NCBI RefSeq assembly: GCF_006547145.1
Contig: NZ_CP041244.1
Coordinates: 9,114,001-9,178,000 of the forward strand
Direction: 5' to 3'
Origin: Actinomadura sp. WMMA1423
Lineage (GTDB): Bacteria; Actinomycetota; Actinomycetes; Streptosporangiales; Streptosporangiaceae
Length of the DNA stretch: 64,000 nt
How positions within the stretch are numbered: the first letter of the stretch is position 1; every line of letters begins with the position of its first letter. Made by a program: the position numbers and the translations under genes. The notes below the pieces were generated by a model. That model saw only the letters and a program-made list of their open reading frames with translations. It did no database searches and was not told where the DNA came from. Below are positions 41,983-50,612 of the stretch, one piece after another.

Positions 41983-42603
41983 GAACCCGCGCACGGTGGT
42001 GAGCGCCTCGTCGAGCGACAGGACGTCGGCGTACTTGGCGCCGAGGTCCAGCAGGTTGGCCTCGTGGAGGCGGGGGTCCCGATCGCCGCAGGCCTCGTCC
42101 ACCACCAGGGGGCGGAACCCGTGCTGCAGCGCGTCCGTCGCGGTCGCGCGGACGCAGCCGCTGGTGGTCAGCCCGCAGATCAGCAGGGTGTCGACGCCGG
42201 ACGCGGTCAGGGTGGACGCCAGCGACGTGCCGTGGAACGCGCTGGCGTACTGCTTGGTCACCACGGTCTCGCCGGGACGGGGGGCCGCCCCCTCGGCGAA
42301 GTCGCCGAGGGGGCTCCCCTCCTCGAACACGCGCAGCGCGGGGATCTTGAGGCGGAACAGCCCGCCGTCCGCCCCGCCCGGCCGGTACTCCACCCGGGTG
42401 AACAGCACGGGCAGCCCGGCCGACCGGCCCGCCCCGATCAGGGACGCGGCGGCGGCCGCCGCGTCCTCGACCGGGGCGCGCAGCGGCGACCCGTCCACCA
42501 GGTAGGCGCGGACGAGGTCCACCACCAGCACCGCGGGCGACCGGCCGCAGCCGAGGCCGTGCCCGAAGCCCGAGGCGCGGTAGTCGGCGGCGAGGTCGCT
42601 CAC
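41956..42603 (-). CDS. Isochorismatase-family amidohydrolase (N-carbamoylsarcosine amidase-like)
   Basis: A 215-aa cysteine hydrolase. The family triad is Asp in AVLVVDLVRAYL, Lys in VVTKQYASAF and nucleophile Cys in LLICGLTTSGCVRATATDAL. FGHGLGCGRSPAVLVVDLVR is close to N-carbamoylsarcosine amidase and maleamate amidase relatives. The GTG start overlaps the hydantoinase B stop. Together they suggest successive opening of a cyclic imide or hydantoin and removal of an amide or carbamoyl group. Overlaps the end of mmsA by 27 bp. Confidence 0.88.
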   Translation of the reverse strand: MSDLAADYRASGFGHGLGCGRSPAVLVVDLVRAYLVDGSPLRAPVEDAAAAAASLIGAGRSAGLPVLFTRVEYRPGGADGGLFRLKIPALRVFEEGSPLGDFAEGAAPRPGETVVTKQYASAFHGTSLASTLTASGVDTLLICGLTTSGCVRATATDALQHGFRPLVVDEACGDRDPRLHEANLLDLGAKYADVLSLDEALTTVRGFSPRGGEGH

Positions 42604-44501
42604 CTGCGGTCGCCCAGCGCGGCGGCGGACCGGACGTCGACCGGCGGGCGCGGGGCGGGAAGGCCCGTCTCCTCCTCGCAGCGGGCGAGGATCTGCTCCA
42701 GCGGCGGGCCCATGTCGAACACCGGGATCTCGGTCCGCTCGGCGGCCATCGACGCCCGCAGCGCCTCGGTGGCCTCCTCGTCGAGGACGCCCTCGCCGGT
42801 GCAGACCACGCCGTACCCGGCGCGGGCGCCGTCCGCGGTGGCCAGGCCGCGCTTCACCTCCAGCGCGACCAGCTCGGCGGGACGGGCGAGCGGGTCGCCC
42901 CATCCTCCGCCGCCCCAGGTCACGAAGTGCAGGACGTCGCCGGGCCGGACCGGTACGTCGTGGATCTTGCTCGGAAGCACCTCCCGGGTGCCGTCCGCCC
43001 GCTCGATCCACTTGCGGCCCCGCGCGCCCGGACGTCCGCCGTTCACCCCCCACGGGTAGGTGAGCCAGCGGTCGTCGTGGATCGCGATCGTGCCGGGCTG
43101 CTCGAAGCAGTACGCGACGTCGACCCCGTTGCCGCCCCGGTGCAGGCCCGCGCCGCCGGAGTCGGCGATCGTCTCCCACCGCTCGACGCGCAGCGGGTAG
43201 TAGGACTCCAGGTACTCGCAGGGGATGTTGACGAACGACGGCCACAGCGAGTGCCCGTCCGGGCCGTCCCCGACCGGGCGCCCCGGCACCCCGCCGAAGC
43301 CGATCGAGTACAGCTGGAACCACTCGCCCTCGCGCGGACCCGAGGTGTAGTGGCCCGAGTACATGAAGTGCGGCGAGGACGAGAAGCCGGCCGCGTTGAG
43401 GATCTCCGGGTTGGTCTGGCCGAGGAGCCCGCCGAACAGGTCGAAGACCCGGCCGATGCCGTGGTTGCGGGCGTTCAGCGCGGCGGGGTGGCGCGGCTTC
43501 CAGAACGAGTCCTCGGGGATCGTCACGTCGATCAGCGGGTAGAAGCCGTCGTTCCAGAGGATCTGCGGGTCCGCGACGGTGATCACGTAGATGCCGAAGA
43601 ACATCCGGACGAGGTTCTCGTTGATGAAGTAGTTCACCGGCCCGACGGCCTGCGGGGCCGCGTGCGAGAAGTCCAGATGGATCTTCTCGCCGGTGCGGGT
43701 CAGCGAGATCTTCAGCTCGTACGGGCCGTACCCGCAGCCGTCGTCGCAGATGTAGTCGGCGAACTCCAGCGTCCGGCCGTCCTCGAAGAGGGTGGCCAGC
43801 AGCACCTTCATGGCCTGGTAGTTGCGGTCCAGCAGGGCGTCCAGCGCGGACAGGTAGGTCTCGACGCCGAACCGGGCGCACAGCTCCGAGACCCGCCGGG
43901 CCGCCGTGGTGCACGCGGCGACCAGGCCGTTCAGGTCGGCCCGGTTCCAGTCGGGCATGCGCACCTGGTTGAGGATGATGCGCAGCGCGGCCTCGTTCAG
44001 CACACCGCCCTCGTACAGCTTGAACGGCGGGACGACCACGCCCTCCTCGTAGATGGTGCGGGCGTCGGCGGGCATCGAGCTGGGCGTCTTGCCGCCCACG
44101 TCCGACATGTGCCCGAACATCGAGGACCATCCGACCAGGCGGCCCTCGTGGTAGATCGGCACCACCAGCAGCCAGTCGTTGGCGTGGCTGATCGCCGCGC
44201 CGCAGGCGTAGGGGTCGGACGTCATCAGGATGTCGCCCTCGCCGATCGTCCCGTCGAAGTTCTCCAGGAAGTCGGGGACCGAGAGCCCGAACTGGCCGAC
44301 GACCATCTTCCCGGACGGGTCGGCGATCAGCGGGAACTCGTCGTGCTGCTCGCGGATGCCCGGGGACAGCGCGGTGCGGAACAGCACCTCGTCCATCTCG
44401 TGGCGGGCGTTGCGCAGCGCGTTCTCGATGATGTCCAGGGTCACCGGGTCGACGTCGACCCGCCCGGCCGGCGCGGTCTCGGTCTGCAGGATCTCGGCCA
44501 T
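42600..44501 (-). CDS. Hydantoinase B/5-oxoprolinase family, HyuB-type subunit
   Basis: A 633-aa subunit of the hydantoinase B/acetone carboxylase alpha family (VDPVTLDIIENALRNARHEM, EGDILMTSDPYACGAAISH, DFSHAAPQAVGPVNYFINEN, GGAGLHRGGNGVDVAYCF). Members hydrolyse cyclic amides with ATP or carboxylate ketones with the A subunit. The A subunit gene lies immediately upstream (TGATG overlap). The full-length domain is intact. Whether the real substrate is a hydantoin, 5-oxoproline-like ring or ketone cannot be settled from sequence. Confidence 0.93.
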   Translation of the reverse strand: MAEILQTETAPAGRVDVDPVTLDIIENALRNARHEMDEVLFRTALSPGIREQHDEFPLIADPSGKMVVGQFGLSVPDFLENFDGTIGEGDILMTSDPYACGAAISHANDWLLVVPIYHEGRLVGWSSMFGHMSDVGGKTPSSMPADARTIYEEGVVVPPFKLYEGGVLNEAALRIILNQVRMPDWNRADLNGLVAACTTAARRVSELCARFGVETYLSALDALLDRNYQAMKVLLATLFEDGRTLEFADYICDDGCGYGPYELKISLTRTGEKIHLDFSHAAPQAVGPVNYFINENLVRMFFGIYVITVADPQILWNDGFYPLIDVTIPEDSFWKPRHPAALNARNHGIGRVFDLFGGLLGQTNPEILNAAGFSSSPHFMYSGHYTSGPREGEWFQLYSIGFGGVPGRPVGDGPDGHSLWPSFVNIPCEYLESYYPLRVERWETIADSGGAGLHRGGNGVDVAYCFEQPGTIAIHDDRWLTYPWGVNGGRPGARGRKWIERADGTREVLPSKIHDVPVRPGDVLHFVTWGGGGWGDPLARPAELVALEVKRGLATADGARAGYGVVCTGEGVLDEEATEALRASMAAERTEIPVFDMGPPLEQILARCEEETGLPAPRPPVDVRSAAALGDRR

Positions 44502-46564
44502 CAGCCCTCCTCGTTCAGCGGACGGATCAGCAGGCTGCCGCTGGGGTGCACGGACGCGGAGTGCCCGGCCAGCACGAGGGTCGTGGAGTCCATCTCCACC
44601 ACCACGGCCGGCCCTTCCACGACGTCACCGGAGAGCAGCTTGGAGCGGTCGTAGATGCGGGCGGGCGCCGTCTCGCCGTCCATCCACACCTCGGTCTCGC
44701 GGATCAGGGCGGCCGACGGGTCGCCCGTCCCCTCCGGCAGGACGCGCCAGGCGACCTCGGGGCGCGGCCCGCTCACCGTGACCCGCAGGTTGATCACCTC
44801 GCGCTCGTTGTCGAGCAGGAAGGAGAACAGCCGCTCGTGCTCGGCGTCGAACGCGGCGCCGAGCCCGGCCAGCAGGTCGCCGTCGACGGTGGCACGGTCC
44901 ACCTCGACCGGGATCTCGAAGCCCTGCCCGTGGTAGCGCAGGTCGATCTGGTACGTCGCGGTCTGGCTCGCGCGCGGCACGCCCTCGGCCTCCAGCCGCC
45001 CGGCGGCGGCGTCGGCCAGCTCGGCGAGCGCGGTGCGCAGCTCGTCGTCGTCGAGGGTGGAGAAGCGGCGCACCATCGTGCGGGCGCTCTCGTCGCGCGG
45101 GCAGGTGGTCGCGTCCCCGTAGGCGCACAGGACGCCCGGCGACGGCGGCACGATCACCGGCCAGGAGCCGGTCAGCCTGCCGAGCGCGTTGGCGTGCAGC
45201 GGGCCCGCGCCGCCGAACGACATCAGCGCGAAGTCACGCGGGTCGTAGCCCTGCCGGACGCTGATCAGGCGGAGCGCGCCGAGCATGTTCTCGTTGACGA
45301 TGTCGATCACGCCGGCCGCCGCCGCCTCGACGCTCGGCAGGCCCATCGCGTCGGCGATGGAGCGCATCGCCTTGCGGGCGGCCTCGACGTCCAGCGCGAT
45401 CTCCCCGCCGGCGAGCCGCGTCGGCAGGTAGCCGAGCACCACGTTGGCGTCGGTGACCGTCGGGTCGGTGCCGCCGGTCCCGTAGGCGGCCGGGCCCGGG
45501 TCGGCGCCCGCGGACTGCGGGCCGACCCGCAGTGCCCTGGTCAGCTCGGGCACGTGCGCGATCGAGCCGCCTCCCGCGCCGACCGTGCGGACGTCCACGC
45601 TGGTGGCGCGGACGGTGAGGTCGCCGACGGTGGTCTCCCGGCCGATCCGGGGCCGCCCGCCGAGCACCAGCGCCACGTCGGTGGACGTGCCGCCCATGTC
45701 GAAGGTGAGGAAGTCGGGGAACCCGGCCTGCTCGGCGAACCAGACCGCCCCCGTCACCCCGCCGGCCGGGCCGGACAGCAGCAGCGAGACCGGGTCCTCG
45801 GCCGCCTTGGCGGCCTTGGTGAGCCCGCCGTCGCTGCGCAGCACCGACAGCGGCGCGTCGATTCCGCTGGCGCTCAGCGAGCGGTCCAGGTTGCGCACGT
45901 AGCGGGACACCTCGGGCTGGACGTAGCTGTTCGCCACGGTCGTGACCGTGCGCTCGTACTCCCGCATCTCCGGCAGGACGCGGCTGGACAGCGACACCGG
46001 CACGCCGGGCAGCTCCTCGGCGGCGATCTCCGCCACCCGCCGCTCGTGCTCGCCGTTCGCGTAGGAGTTGATCAATGAGACCGTCAGTGCCTCGATGCCG
46101 GCCCCGCCGAGCCGCCGCAGCTCCGCACGCGCGCGCTCCTCGTCCAGCGGGGTGACGATCGTGCCGTCCGCGGCGATCCGGCCGGGGATCTCCACGGTGT
46201 GCTCCAGCCGGGCCAGCGGCTCCGGCTTCGGCCAGATGATCCAGCCGGCGAGGCCGCCGGGGACGTACGAGCGGCCGATCTGCAGGACCTGCCGGAAGCC
46301 CTCGGTGGTCACCAGCCCGACCCGCGCCCCCCGGCCCTGGAGGATCGCGTTGGTCGCGACGGTGGTGCCGTGCAGGACGTGCGCCACCTCGTCCATCTCG
46401 ATCCCGGCGTCCCGGCACACCTTGCGGATGCCGTTCAGCACGCCCTCCGACTGGTCCGCCGGAGTGGACGCCGTCTTGGCGCGGTGGCTGACGCCGGTCT
46501 GCTCGTCGACGAGCAGCACGTCGGTGAACGTGCCGCCCACGTCGACGCCCAGTCGATAACCCAT
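44501..46564 (-). CDS. Hydantoinase A/5-oxoprolinase family, HyuA-type subunit
   Basis: A 687-aa ATP-dependent subunit: N-terminal actin-like phosphate-binding motif LGVDVGGTFTDVLLVDE, VLHGTTVATNAILQGRGARV near residue 65, and the second phosphate loop FLTFDMGGTSTDVALV near 280. SFGGAGPLHANALGR occurs near 445. It pairs with the B subunit encoded downstream. The stop/start overlap with that gene suggests equimolar synthesis. A 20-bp gap separates it from the CaiB/BaiF gene upstream. Confidence 0.93.
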   Translation of the reverse strand: MGYRLGVDVGGTFTDVLLVDEQTGVSHRAKTASTPADQSEGVLNGIRKVCRDAGIEMDEVAHVLHGTTVATNAILQGRGARVGLVTTEGFRQVLQIGRSYVPGGLAGWIIWPKPEPLARLEHTVEIPGRIAADGTIVTPLDEERARAELRRLGGAGIEALTVSLINSYANGEHERRVAEIAAEELPGVPVSLSSRVLPEMREYERTVTTVANSYVQPEVSRYVRNLDRSLSASGIDAPLSVLRSDGGLTKAAKAAEDPVSLLLSGPAGGVTGAVWFAEQAGFPDFLTFDMGGTSTDVALVLGGRPRIGRETTVGDLTVRATSVDVRTVGAGGGSIAHVPELTRALRVGPQSAGADPGPAAYGTGGTDPTVTDANVVLGYLPTRLAGGEIALDVEAARKAMRSIADAMGLPSVEAAAAGVIDIVNENMLGALRLISVRQGYDPRDFALMSFGGAGPLHANALGRLTGSWPVIVPPSPGVLCAYGDATTCPRDESARTMVRRFSTLDDDELRTALAELADAAAGRLEAEGVPRASQTATYQIDLRYHGQGFEIPVEVDRATVDGDLLAGLGAAFDAEHERLFSFLLDNEREVINLRVTVSGPRPEVAWRVLPEGTGDPSAALIRETEVWMDGETAPARIYDRSKLLSGDVVEGPAVVVEMDSTTLVLAGHSASVHPSGSLLIRPLNEEG

Positions 46565-46584
46565 CTGCTCTCCCGGTGCTGTGC

Positions 46585-47808
46585 TCAGATGACGCCGCGC
46601 TCCGACAGCGCGGCGATCTCGTCTTCTGGAAGGTCCAGGAGGCCGCCGTAGACCTCCCGGTTGTGCTCGCCGAGCCCGGGGCCGGGCCGTCGCACCGACC
46701 CCGGGGTCTCGCTGAGCCTGGGGAACGCGTTGTGCATCGGGAGCTCGCCGAAGTCCGGGTGGACCAGGCGCACGATCGCCTCGCGGGCGGCGAAGTGGGG
46801 GTCGTCGAACATGTCCTTGGCGGTGTAGATCCGGCCGGCCGGGACGCCTCCGGCGTGCAGCAGCTCCAGCAGGTCCCCGGTCTCGATCCCGGCCGACCAG
46901 GCGGAGATGACGCCGTCCAGCTCGGCCATGTTCCGGCCCCGGTCCGCGTGCCCGGCGAACCGGGGGTCGGCGCTCAGCTCGGGCCGGCCCATCGCCCTGG
47001 CGAGCCGTCCGAACACGGTGTCCTGGTTGGCGGCGATGAGGATCATCTCGCCCGACGCGGTCGGGTAGACGTTGCTGGGGGAGACGTTGGGCAGCACCGA
47101 ACCGGTCCGCTCGCGCTGGTACCCCGCGACCGCCCACTCGGGCAGCAGCGACTCCATCATCGCCAGCACCGCCTCGTAGATCGCCGAGTCGACGACCTGG
47201 CCGCGTCCGGTGGCGGAGCGGTGGTGGACGGCGACGAGCGCGCCGATGGTGGCGAACACCGCCGCCAGCGAGTCGCCCAGCGAGATCCCGGCGCGGGCGG
47301 GCGCGCCGCCGGGATCGCCGGTCACGTAGCGGATGCCGCCCATGGCCTCGCCGATCGACCCGTACCCCGCCCGGGGCGCGTAGGGGCCGGTCTGCCCGAA
47401 CCCGGACACGCGCACCAGGATCAGGCCGGGGTTGCTCTCGCGGAGCCGGTCGAAGTCCATCCCCCAGCGCTCCAGCGTGCCGGGCCGGAAGTTCTCGACC
47501 ACGATGTCGGCGTGGTCGATGATCCGCCGCGCGAGGTCCTGGCCCTCCGGGGTGCGCAGGTCGCAGGTCACCGACTTCTTGTTGCGGGCGACCACCGGCC
47601 ACCACAGGGACTTGCCGTGCGGCTTCTCGCGTCCCCACTGGCGCATCGGGTCGCCGGCGCCGGGCGACTCCAGCTTGATCACCTCGGCGCCGAAGTCGCC
47701 GAGCAGCTGGCCGCAGAACGGCCCGGCGAGCAGCTGCCCCATCTCCACGACGCGCAGGTCGGCGAGGGGGCCCCGGGCGTCCGGCGCGGCACCGTCGTGC
47801 GTTGACAT
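46585..47808 (-). CDS. CaiB/BaiF family CoA-transferase
   Basis: A 407-aa class III CoA-transferase: LRVVEMGQLLAGPFCGQLLGDFG at the N-terminus, KSVTCDLRTPEGQ, the HADIVVENFRPGTLERWG segment near residue 100, and the catalytic Asp expected in GISLGDSLAAVFA near 180. It activates an organic acid as its CoA thioester. It starts directly after the FCD-GntR stop codon, so regulator and enzyme are one transcript. With HyuAB, the amidase and a divergent HMG-CoA-lyase-like gene it suggests degradation of a branched or cyclic acid. Confidence 0.93.
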   Translation of the reverse strand: MSTHDGAAPDARGPLADLRVVEMGQLLAGPFCGQLLGDFGAEVIKLESPGAGDPMRQWGREKPHGKSLWWPVVARNKKSVTCDLRTPEGQDLARRIIDHADIVVENFRPGTLERWGMDFDRLRESNPGLILVRVSGFGQTGPYAPRAGYGSIGEAMGGIRYVTGDPGGAPARAGISLGDSLAAVFATIGALVAVHHRSATGRGQVVDSAIYEAVLAMMESLLPEWAVAGYQRERTGSVLPNVSPSNVYPTASGEMILIAANQDTVFGRLARAMGRPELSADPRFAGHADRGRNMAELDGVISAWSAGIETGDLLELLHAGGVPAGRIYTAKDMFDDPHFAAREAIVRLVHPDFGELPMHNAFPRLSETPGSVRRPGPGLGEHNREVYGGLLDLPEDEIAALSERGVI

Positions 47809-48528
47809 CTAGCCGGTCCTCGTTTCCATGTCGTCGTTCGGGTCGTTCGGGTCGTTCGGGTCGTTCGGGTCGTTCGGGTCGTTGGGGGTGCGGGCGGTGC
47901 GCAGCAGCACCGCCTTCGCGGCGAGCACGTGCGCCCGCATCACCGACTCGGCCCACGTCCCGTCGCGGGCGAGCAGGGCAGCGGCCAGCTCGCGGTGGTG
48001 GGCGGAGCTGCGGGCGAGGTCGGCGGGGGAGTAGCGGTGGAAGGTCCGCATCACGAGCGGGAGCTGGACCACCGCGTTGAGCATGGACACGAGCCGGCCG
48101 CTCGCGGCGGCGGCGCGGATGATGTCGTGGAACTCGGCGTTGAGCGTCGCGACCCGGTCCAGGTCCTGGCCCGCGCCCGGCTCGACGGCCTCTTCCATCA
48201 GGCGGCACAGCTCGTCCATCCGGCCGGTGTCCGCGGCGGTCACGCGGGTGGCGGCGCGCCGGGCGGCGGCGCCCTCCAGCAGCATCCGCAGGTCGTAGAT
48301 CTCCTCGAGATCCTCGGGCGTCCAGTCCGGGACCCGGGCGCCGCGATGAGGCAGCACCTCCACCAGGCCCTCGACCTCCAGCCGCCGCAGCGCCTCCCGG
48401 ACGGGCGTCCGGCTGGAGCCGGTGATCTCGGCGAGCTCGGCCTCGCCGAGCCGCGCCCCGGGCGGGTGGACGCCGTCCAGGATGTCGGCGCGCAGCCGTG
48501 TGTAGACACGGTCCACGGCACGGACCAT
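47809..48528 (-). CDS. GntR/FCD-family regulator with NDP repeat tail
   Basis: A 239-aa regulator. The winged helix (about 5-70) has VYTRLRADILDGVHPPGARL and GSSRTPVREALRRLEVEGLV. The FCD ligand domain (about 80-215) has LEEIYDLRMLLEGAAARR and HDIIRAAAASGRLVSMLN. The start at 48528 follows GAGGAGGTTC. The C-terminus ends in Asn-Asp-Pro units encoded by a 9-bp tandem repeat, not part of the FCD fold. TTGCATGCAA and TTGCATACAA sites flank the divergent promoter, so it probably controls both its own operon and the HMG-CoA-lyase-like gene. Confidence 0.9.
   Translation of the reverse strand: MVRAVDRVYTRLRADILDGVHPPGARLGEAELAEITGSSRTPVREALRRLEVEGLVEVLPHRGARVPDWTPEDLEEIYDLRMLLEGAAARRAATRVTAADTGRMDELCRLMEEAVEPGAGQDLDRVATLNAEFHDIIRAAAASGRLVSMLNAVVQLPLVMRTFHRYSPADLARSSAHHRELAAALLARDGTWAESVMRAHVLAAKAVLLRTARTPNDPNDPNDPNDPNDPNDDMETRTG
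47833..47886 (-). repeat. 9-bp tandem repeat, six units, in GntR gene
   Basis: Five perfect GTCGTTCGG units and one GTCGTTGGG (plus-strand reading), encoding NDP units at the C-terminus of the FCD regulator. Nine-base units keep the frame if the copy number changes. Confidence 0.9.
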
Positions 48529-48547
48529 CCGAACCTCCTCCGATCGA

Positions 48548-48557
48548 TTGCATGCAA
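48548..48557. promoter_or_regulatory. TTGCATGCAA palindrome, likely FCD-GntR operator
   Basis: Perfect 10-bp palindrome 20 bp upstream of the FCD-GntR start. A one-mismatch copy lies at 48622-48631. Between them are TTGACA (48577-48582) and a weak -10. Binding by the encoded FCD regulator is inferred from the typical short palindromes of this family. Confidence 0.6.
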
Positions 48558-48621
48558 GATAGGCCGAACGTGAGCCTTGACACAAGAGACTTCCCAGGAC
48601 AATCCTGCAGATGGCTCTGGA

Positions 48622-48631
48622 TTGCATACAA
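48622..48631. promoter_or_regulatory. TTGCATACAA, second likely FCD-GntR operator
   Basis: Second copy of the TTGCATGCAA element with one change, placed just before the HMG-CoA-lyase-like start codon, where bound protein would block initiation or elongation on the plus strand. Confidence 0.55.
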
Positions 48632-48640
48632 AGGATGCTC

Positions 48641-49534
48641 ATGGTCGAACTCATCGAGGTGGCGCCCCGGGACGGGCTGCAGAACGAGTCCGCGGTCCTC
48701 GCCACCGCGGACAAGGTGCGGCTCGTCGAACGCAGCGTCGCGGCGGGCCTGCGGCGGATCGAGGCCGTCAGCTTCGTGAACCCGAAGCGGGTCCCGCAGA
48801 TGGCCGACGCCGAGGCCGTGATGGAGCGGCTCCCCAGGCCGGAGGGCGTCAGCTACGCGGGGCTCGTCCTCAACAGGCGCGGGCTCGACCGCGCGCTCGC
48901 CACCGGAGTGGACGAGATCAACGTCGTCGTCGTGGCCACCGACGAGTTCAGCCGCCGCAACCAGGGCTGCACGGTCGAGGAGGGCGCCGCCGCCTGGGCC
49001 GCGATCGCGGCGGACGCCCGCGCCGCCGGGGTGCGCCGCACCGTGACGATCGCCGCCGCCTTCGGCTGCCCCTTCGAGGGCGAGGTCCCCGCGGCCCGCG
49101 TGCTGGACCTGGTCCGTCGGGTCGCCGAAGGCGAACCCGACGAGATCGCCCTTGCCGACACGATCGGTGTCGGCGTTCCCGCCCAGGTCCGCGCGCTGCT
49201 GGCGGGTGCCGCCGGGATCGCCCCCGGCGTCCCCCTTCGCTGCCACTTCCACAACACCCGCAACACCGGCTACGCCAACGCCCTCGCCGCGGTCGACTCC
49301 GGGGTGAGCGCCCTGGACGCCAGCGCGGGCGGCTTCGGCGGCTGCCCGTTCGCGCCCGCCGCGACCGGCAACATCGCGACCGAGGACCTGCTGTACGCCC
49401 TGGACCGCTCGGGCGTCGCCACCGGCGTCCGGATGTCCGCGGTCGCCGAGACGGCGGCCTGGCTCGGCGAACGCCTAGGCAAGCCCGTCCCCGCCCTTCT
49501 CGGCCGCGCCGGCCCGTTCCCCGCCGGGGCGTGA
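48641..49534 (+). CDS. Hydroxymethylglutaryl-CoA lyase-like protein
   Basis: A 297-aa HMGL-like TIM barrel: VELIEVAPRDGLQNES at the N-terminus, IEAVSFVNPKRVPQMADAE, metal-binding RCHFHNTRNTGYAN, and the C-terminal signature AGGFGGCPFAPAATGN with the catalytic Cys. The enzyme class cleaves 3-hydroxy-3-methylglutaryl-CoA or related 3-hydroxyacyl-CoA to acetyl-CoA and a ketoacid. I take the ATG at 48641, six bases after AAGG; ATGs at 48611 and 48635 precede it. Divergent from the FCD-GntR/CaiB/HyuAB genes with shared operators, so it likely acts on their CoA product. Confidence 0.9.
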   Translation: MVELIEVAPRDGLQNESAVLATADKVRLVERSVAAGLRRIEAVSFVNPKRVPQMADAEAVMERLPRPEGVSYAGLVLNRRGLDRALATGVDEINVVVVATDEFSRRNQGCTVEEGAAAWAAIAADARAAGVRRTVTIAAAFGCPFEGEVPAARVLDLVRRVAEGEPDEIALADTIGVGVPAQVRALLAGAAGIAPGVPLRCHFHNTRNTGYANALAAVDSGVSALDASAGGFGGCPFAPAATGNIATEDLLYALDRSGVATGVRMSAVAETAAWLGERLGKPVPALLGRAGPFPAGA

Positions 49535-49565
49535 CCGGCGCGGTCCGTCCCGCACGACCGGTCGG

Positions 49566-49590
49566 AGCGAATTCTTTTAGCGAATTCTTT
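49566..49590 (+). repeat. Direct repeat AGCGAATTCTTT, two copies
   Basis: AGCGAATTCTTT occurs at 49566-49577 and 49579-49590, a 13-bp period, in an AT-rich island 140 bp upstream of the tautomerase gene. It could be a regulator half-site pair. No factor can be assigned. Confidence 0.7.
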
Positions 49591-49728
49591 CCGCGGGTGC
49601 GAGGCGTGGTCACACGCCGGCTCACACGGCGCTGCCGGATGGTTGGTAAGCGGCCGCAGGGGCCGCGGGGTCGCACCGCGCGGCGTGGCGCAAGGCGCGG
49701 CCGGCGTGCGGACGGATGGAGGAGACCG

Positions 49729-49956
49729 ATGCCGCTCATCAACGTGAAGGTGATCGAAGGCGTGTTCACCGACGACCAGAAGACCGAGCTCGTGCGTGCG
49801 CTGACCGATGCGATGGTCAGCGTCGAGGGTGAGAACATGCGTCCGGTGACCTGGGTGGTCATCGAGGACGTCCGCAGCGGAAGCTGGGGCATCGGCGGGA
49901 CGCCGCTGACCACCGCGGACGTGAAGGCCCTGGCCGCCGGCGAGACCGGAGGCTGA
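49729..49956 (+). CDS. 4-oxalocrotonate tautomerase family protein
   Basis: A 75-aa small tautomerase. Met1 is followed by the catalytic Pro (MPLINVKVIEGVFTDDQK), as required once Met is removed. PVTWVVIEDVRSGSWGIGG gives the family's C-terminal beta hairpin, including an Arg that fits the substrate-binding position. It converts enol to keto forms in aromatic meta-pathways. RBS GGAGGAG lies 5-11 bp upstream. It is encoded between the HMG-CoA-lyase-like gene and the convergent CoA-transferase genes. The stop is 10 bp from the CoA-transferase B stop. Confidence 0.9.
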   Translation: MPLINVKVIEGVFTDDQKTELVRALTDAMVSVEGENMRPVTWVVIEDVRSGSWGIGGTPLTTADVKALAAGETGG

Positions 49957-49966
49957 CCGGCCGCGC

Positions 49967-50611
49967 TCAGCCGGTCGTGAGGGGGACGGGAAGGCGGTCG
50001 CGGAGTTCGCCGGCCGTGAGACCGAAGGTCTCCCGGACCGACGCCCCGTCCGGGCCCACGTCGATGACGGCGACGTCGGTGTAGACCCTGCTGACGCAGC
50101 CGACGCCGGTCAGCGGATAGGTGCAGGCGGGGACCAGCTTGGACCGGCCTTCCTTGTCGAAGAGCGTCATCATCACGAAGACCTGCTTGGCGCCGATGGC
50201 CAGGTCCATCGCGCCGCCGACGGCGGGGACGGCGTCGGCGGCGCCGGTGTGCCAGTTGGCGAGGTCGCCGGTGGCCGAGACCTGGAAGGCGCCCAGCACG
50301 CACACGTCGAGATGGCCGCCGCGCATCATGGCGAAGGAGTCGGCGTGGTGGAAGTACGACGCTCCGGGGAGCTCGGTCACCGGGACCTTGCCGGCGTTCG
50401 TCAGGTCGGGGTCGACCTGGTCGCCCACGGCGGCGGGGCCCATGTTGAGCATGCCGTTCTCGGTGTGGAGCACGATGCCCGAGCCGTCGGGGAGATGGTC
50501 GGCGACCTTGGTGGGCCTGCCGATGCCGAGGTTGACGTAGGAGCCGGCGGGGATGTCGCGGGCGACGACCTCGGCGAGCTCGTCCGGGGTGAGGGGACCC
50601 GTGCGGGACAT
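49967..50611 (-). CDS. 3-oxoacid CoA-transferase subunit B
   Basis: A 214-aa class I CoA-transferase beta subunit. The catalytic Glu51 is in LHTENGMLNMGP (the SENG-type motif). SYVNLGIGRPTKVADHL and GGAMDLAIGAKQVFVMM are characteristic. With subunit A it transfers CoA from succinyl-CoA to a 3-oxoacid such as 3-oxoadipate or acetoacetate. It begins one base after the A-subunit stop. The thiolase gene just upstream favours the 3-oxoadipate (PcaIJF-like) pathway. Confidence 0.93.
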   Translation of the reverse strand: MSRTGPLTPDELAEVVARDIPAGSYVNLGIGRPTKVADHLPDGSGIVLHTENGMLNMGPAAVGDQVDPDLTNAGKVPVTELPGASYFHHADSFAMMRGGHLDVCVLGAFQVSATGDLANWHTGAADAVPAVGGAMDLAIGAKQVFVMMTLFDKEGRSKLVPACTYPLTGVGCVSRVYTDVAVIDVGPDGASVRETFGLTAGELRDRLPVPLTTG

Positions 50612-50612
50612 G

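Noticed and set aside
47802..48080. Repeated GRSGRSGRSG frame on the plus strand near the NDP repeat
   Set aside because: Shadow of the 9-bp repeat in the GntR gene. No start signal or domain.
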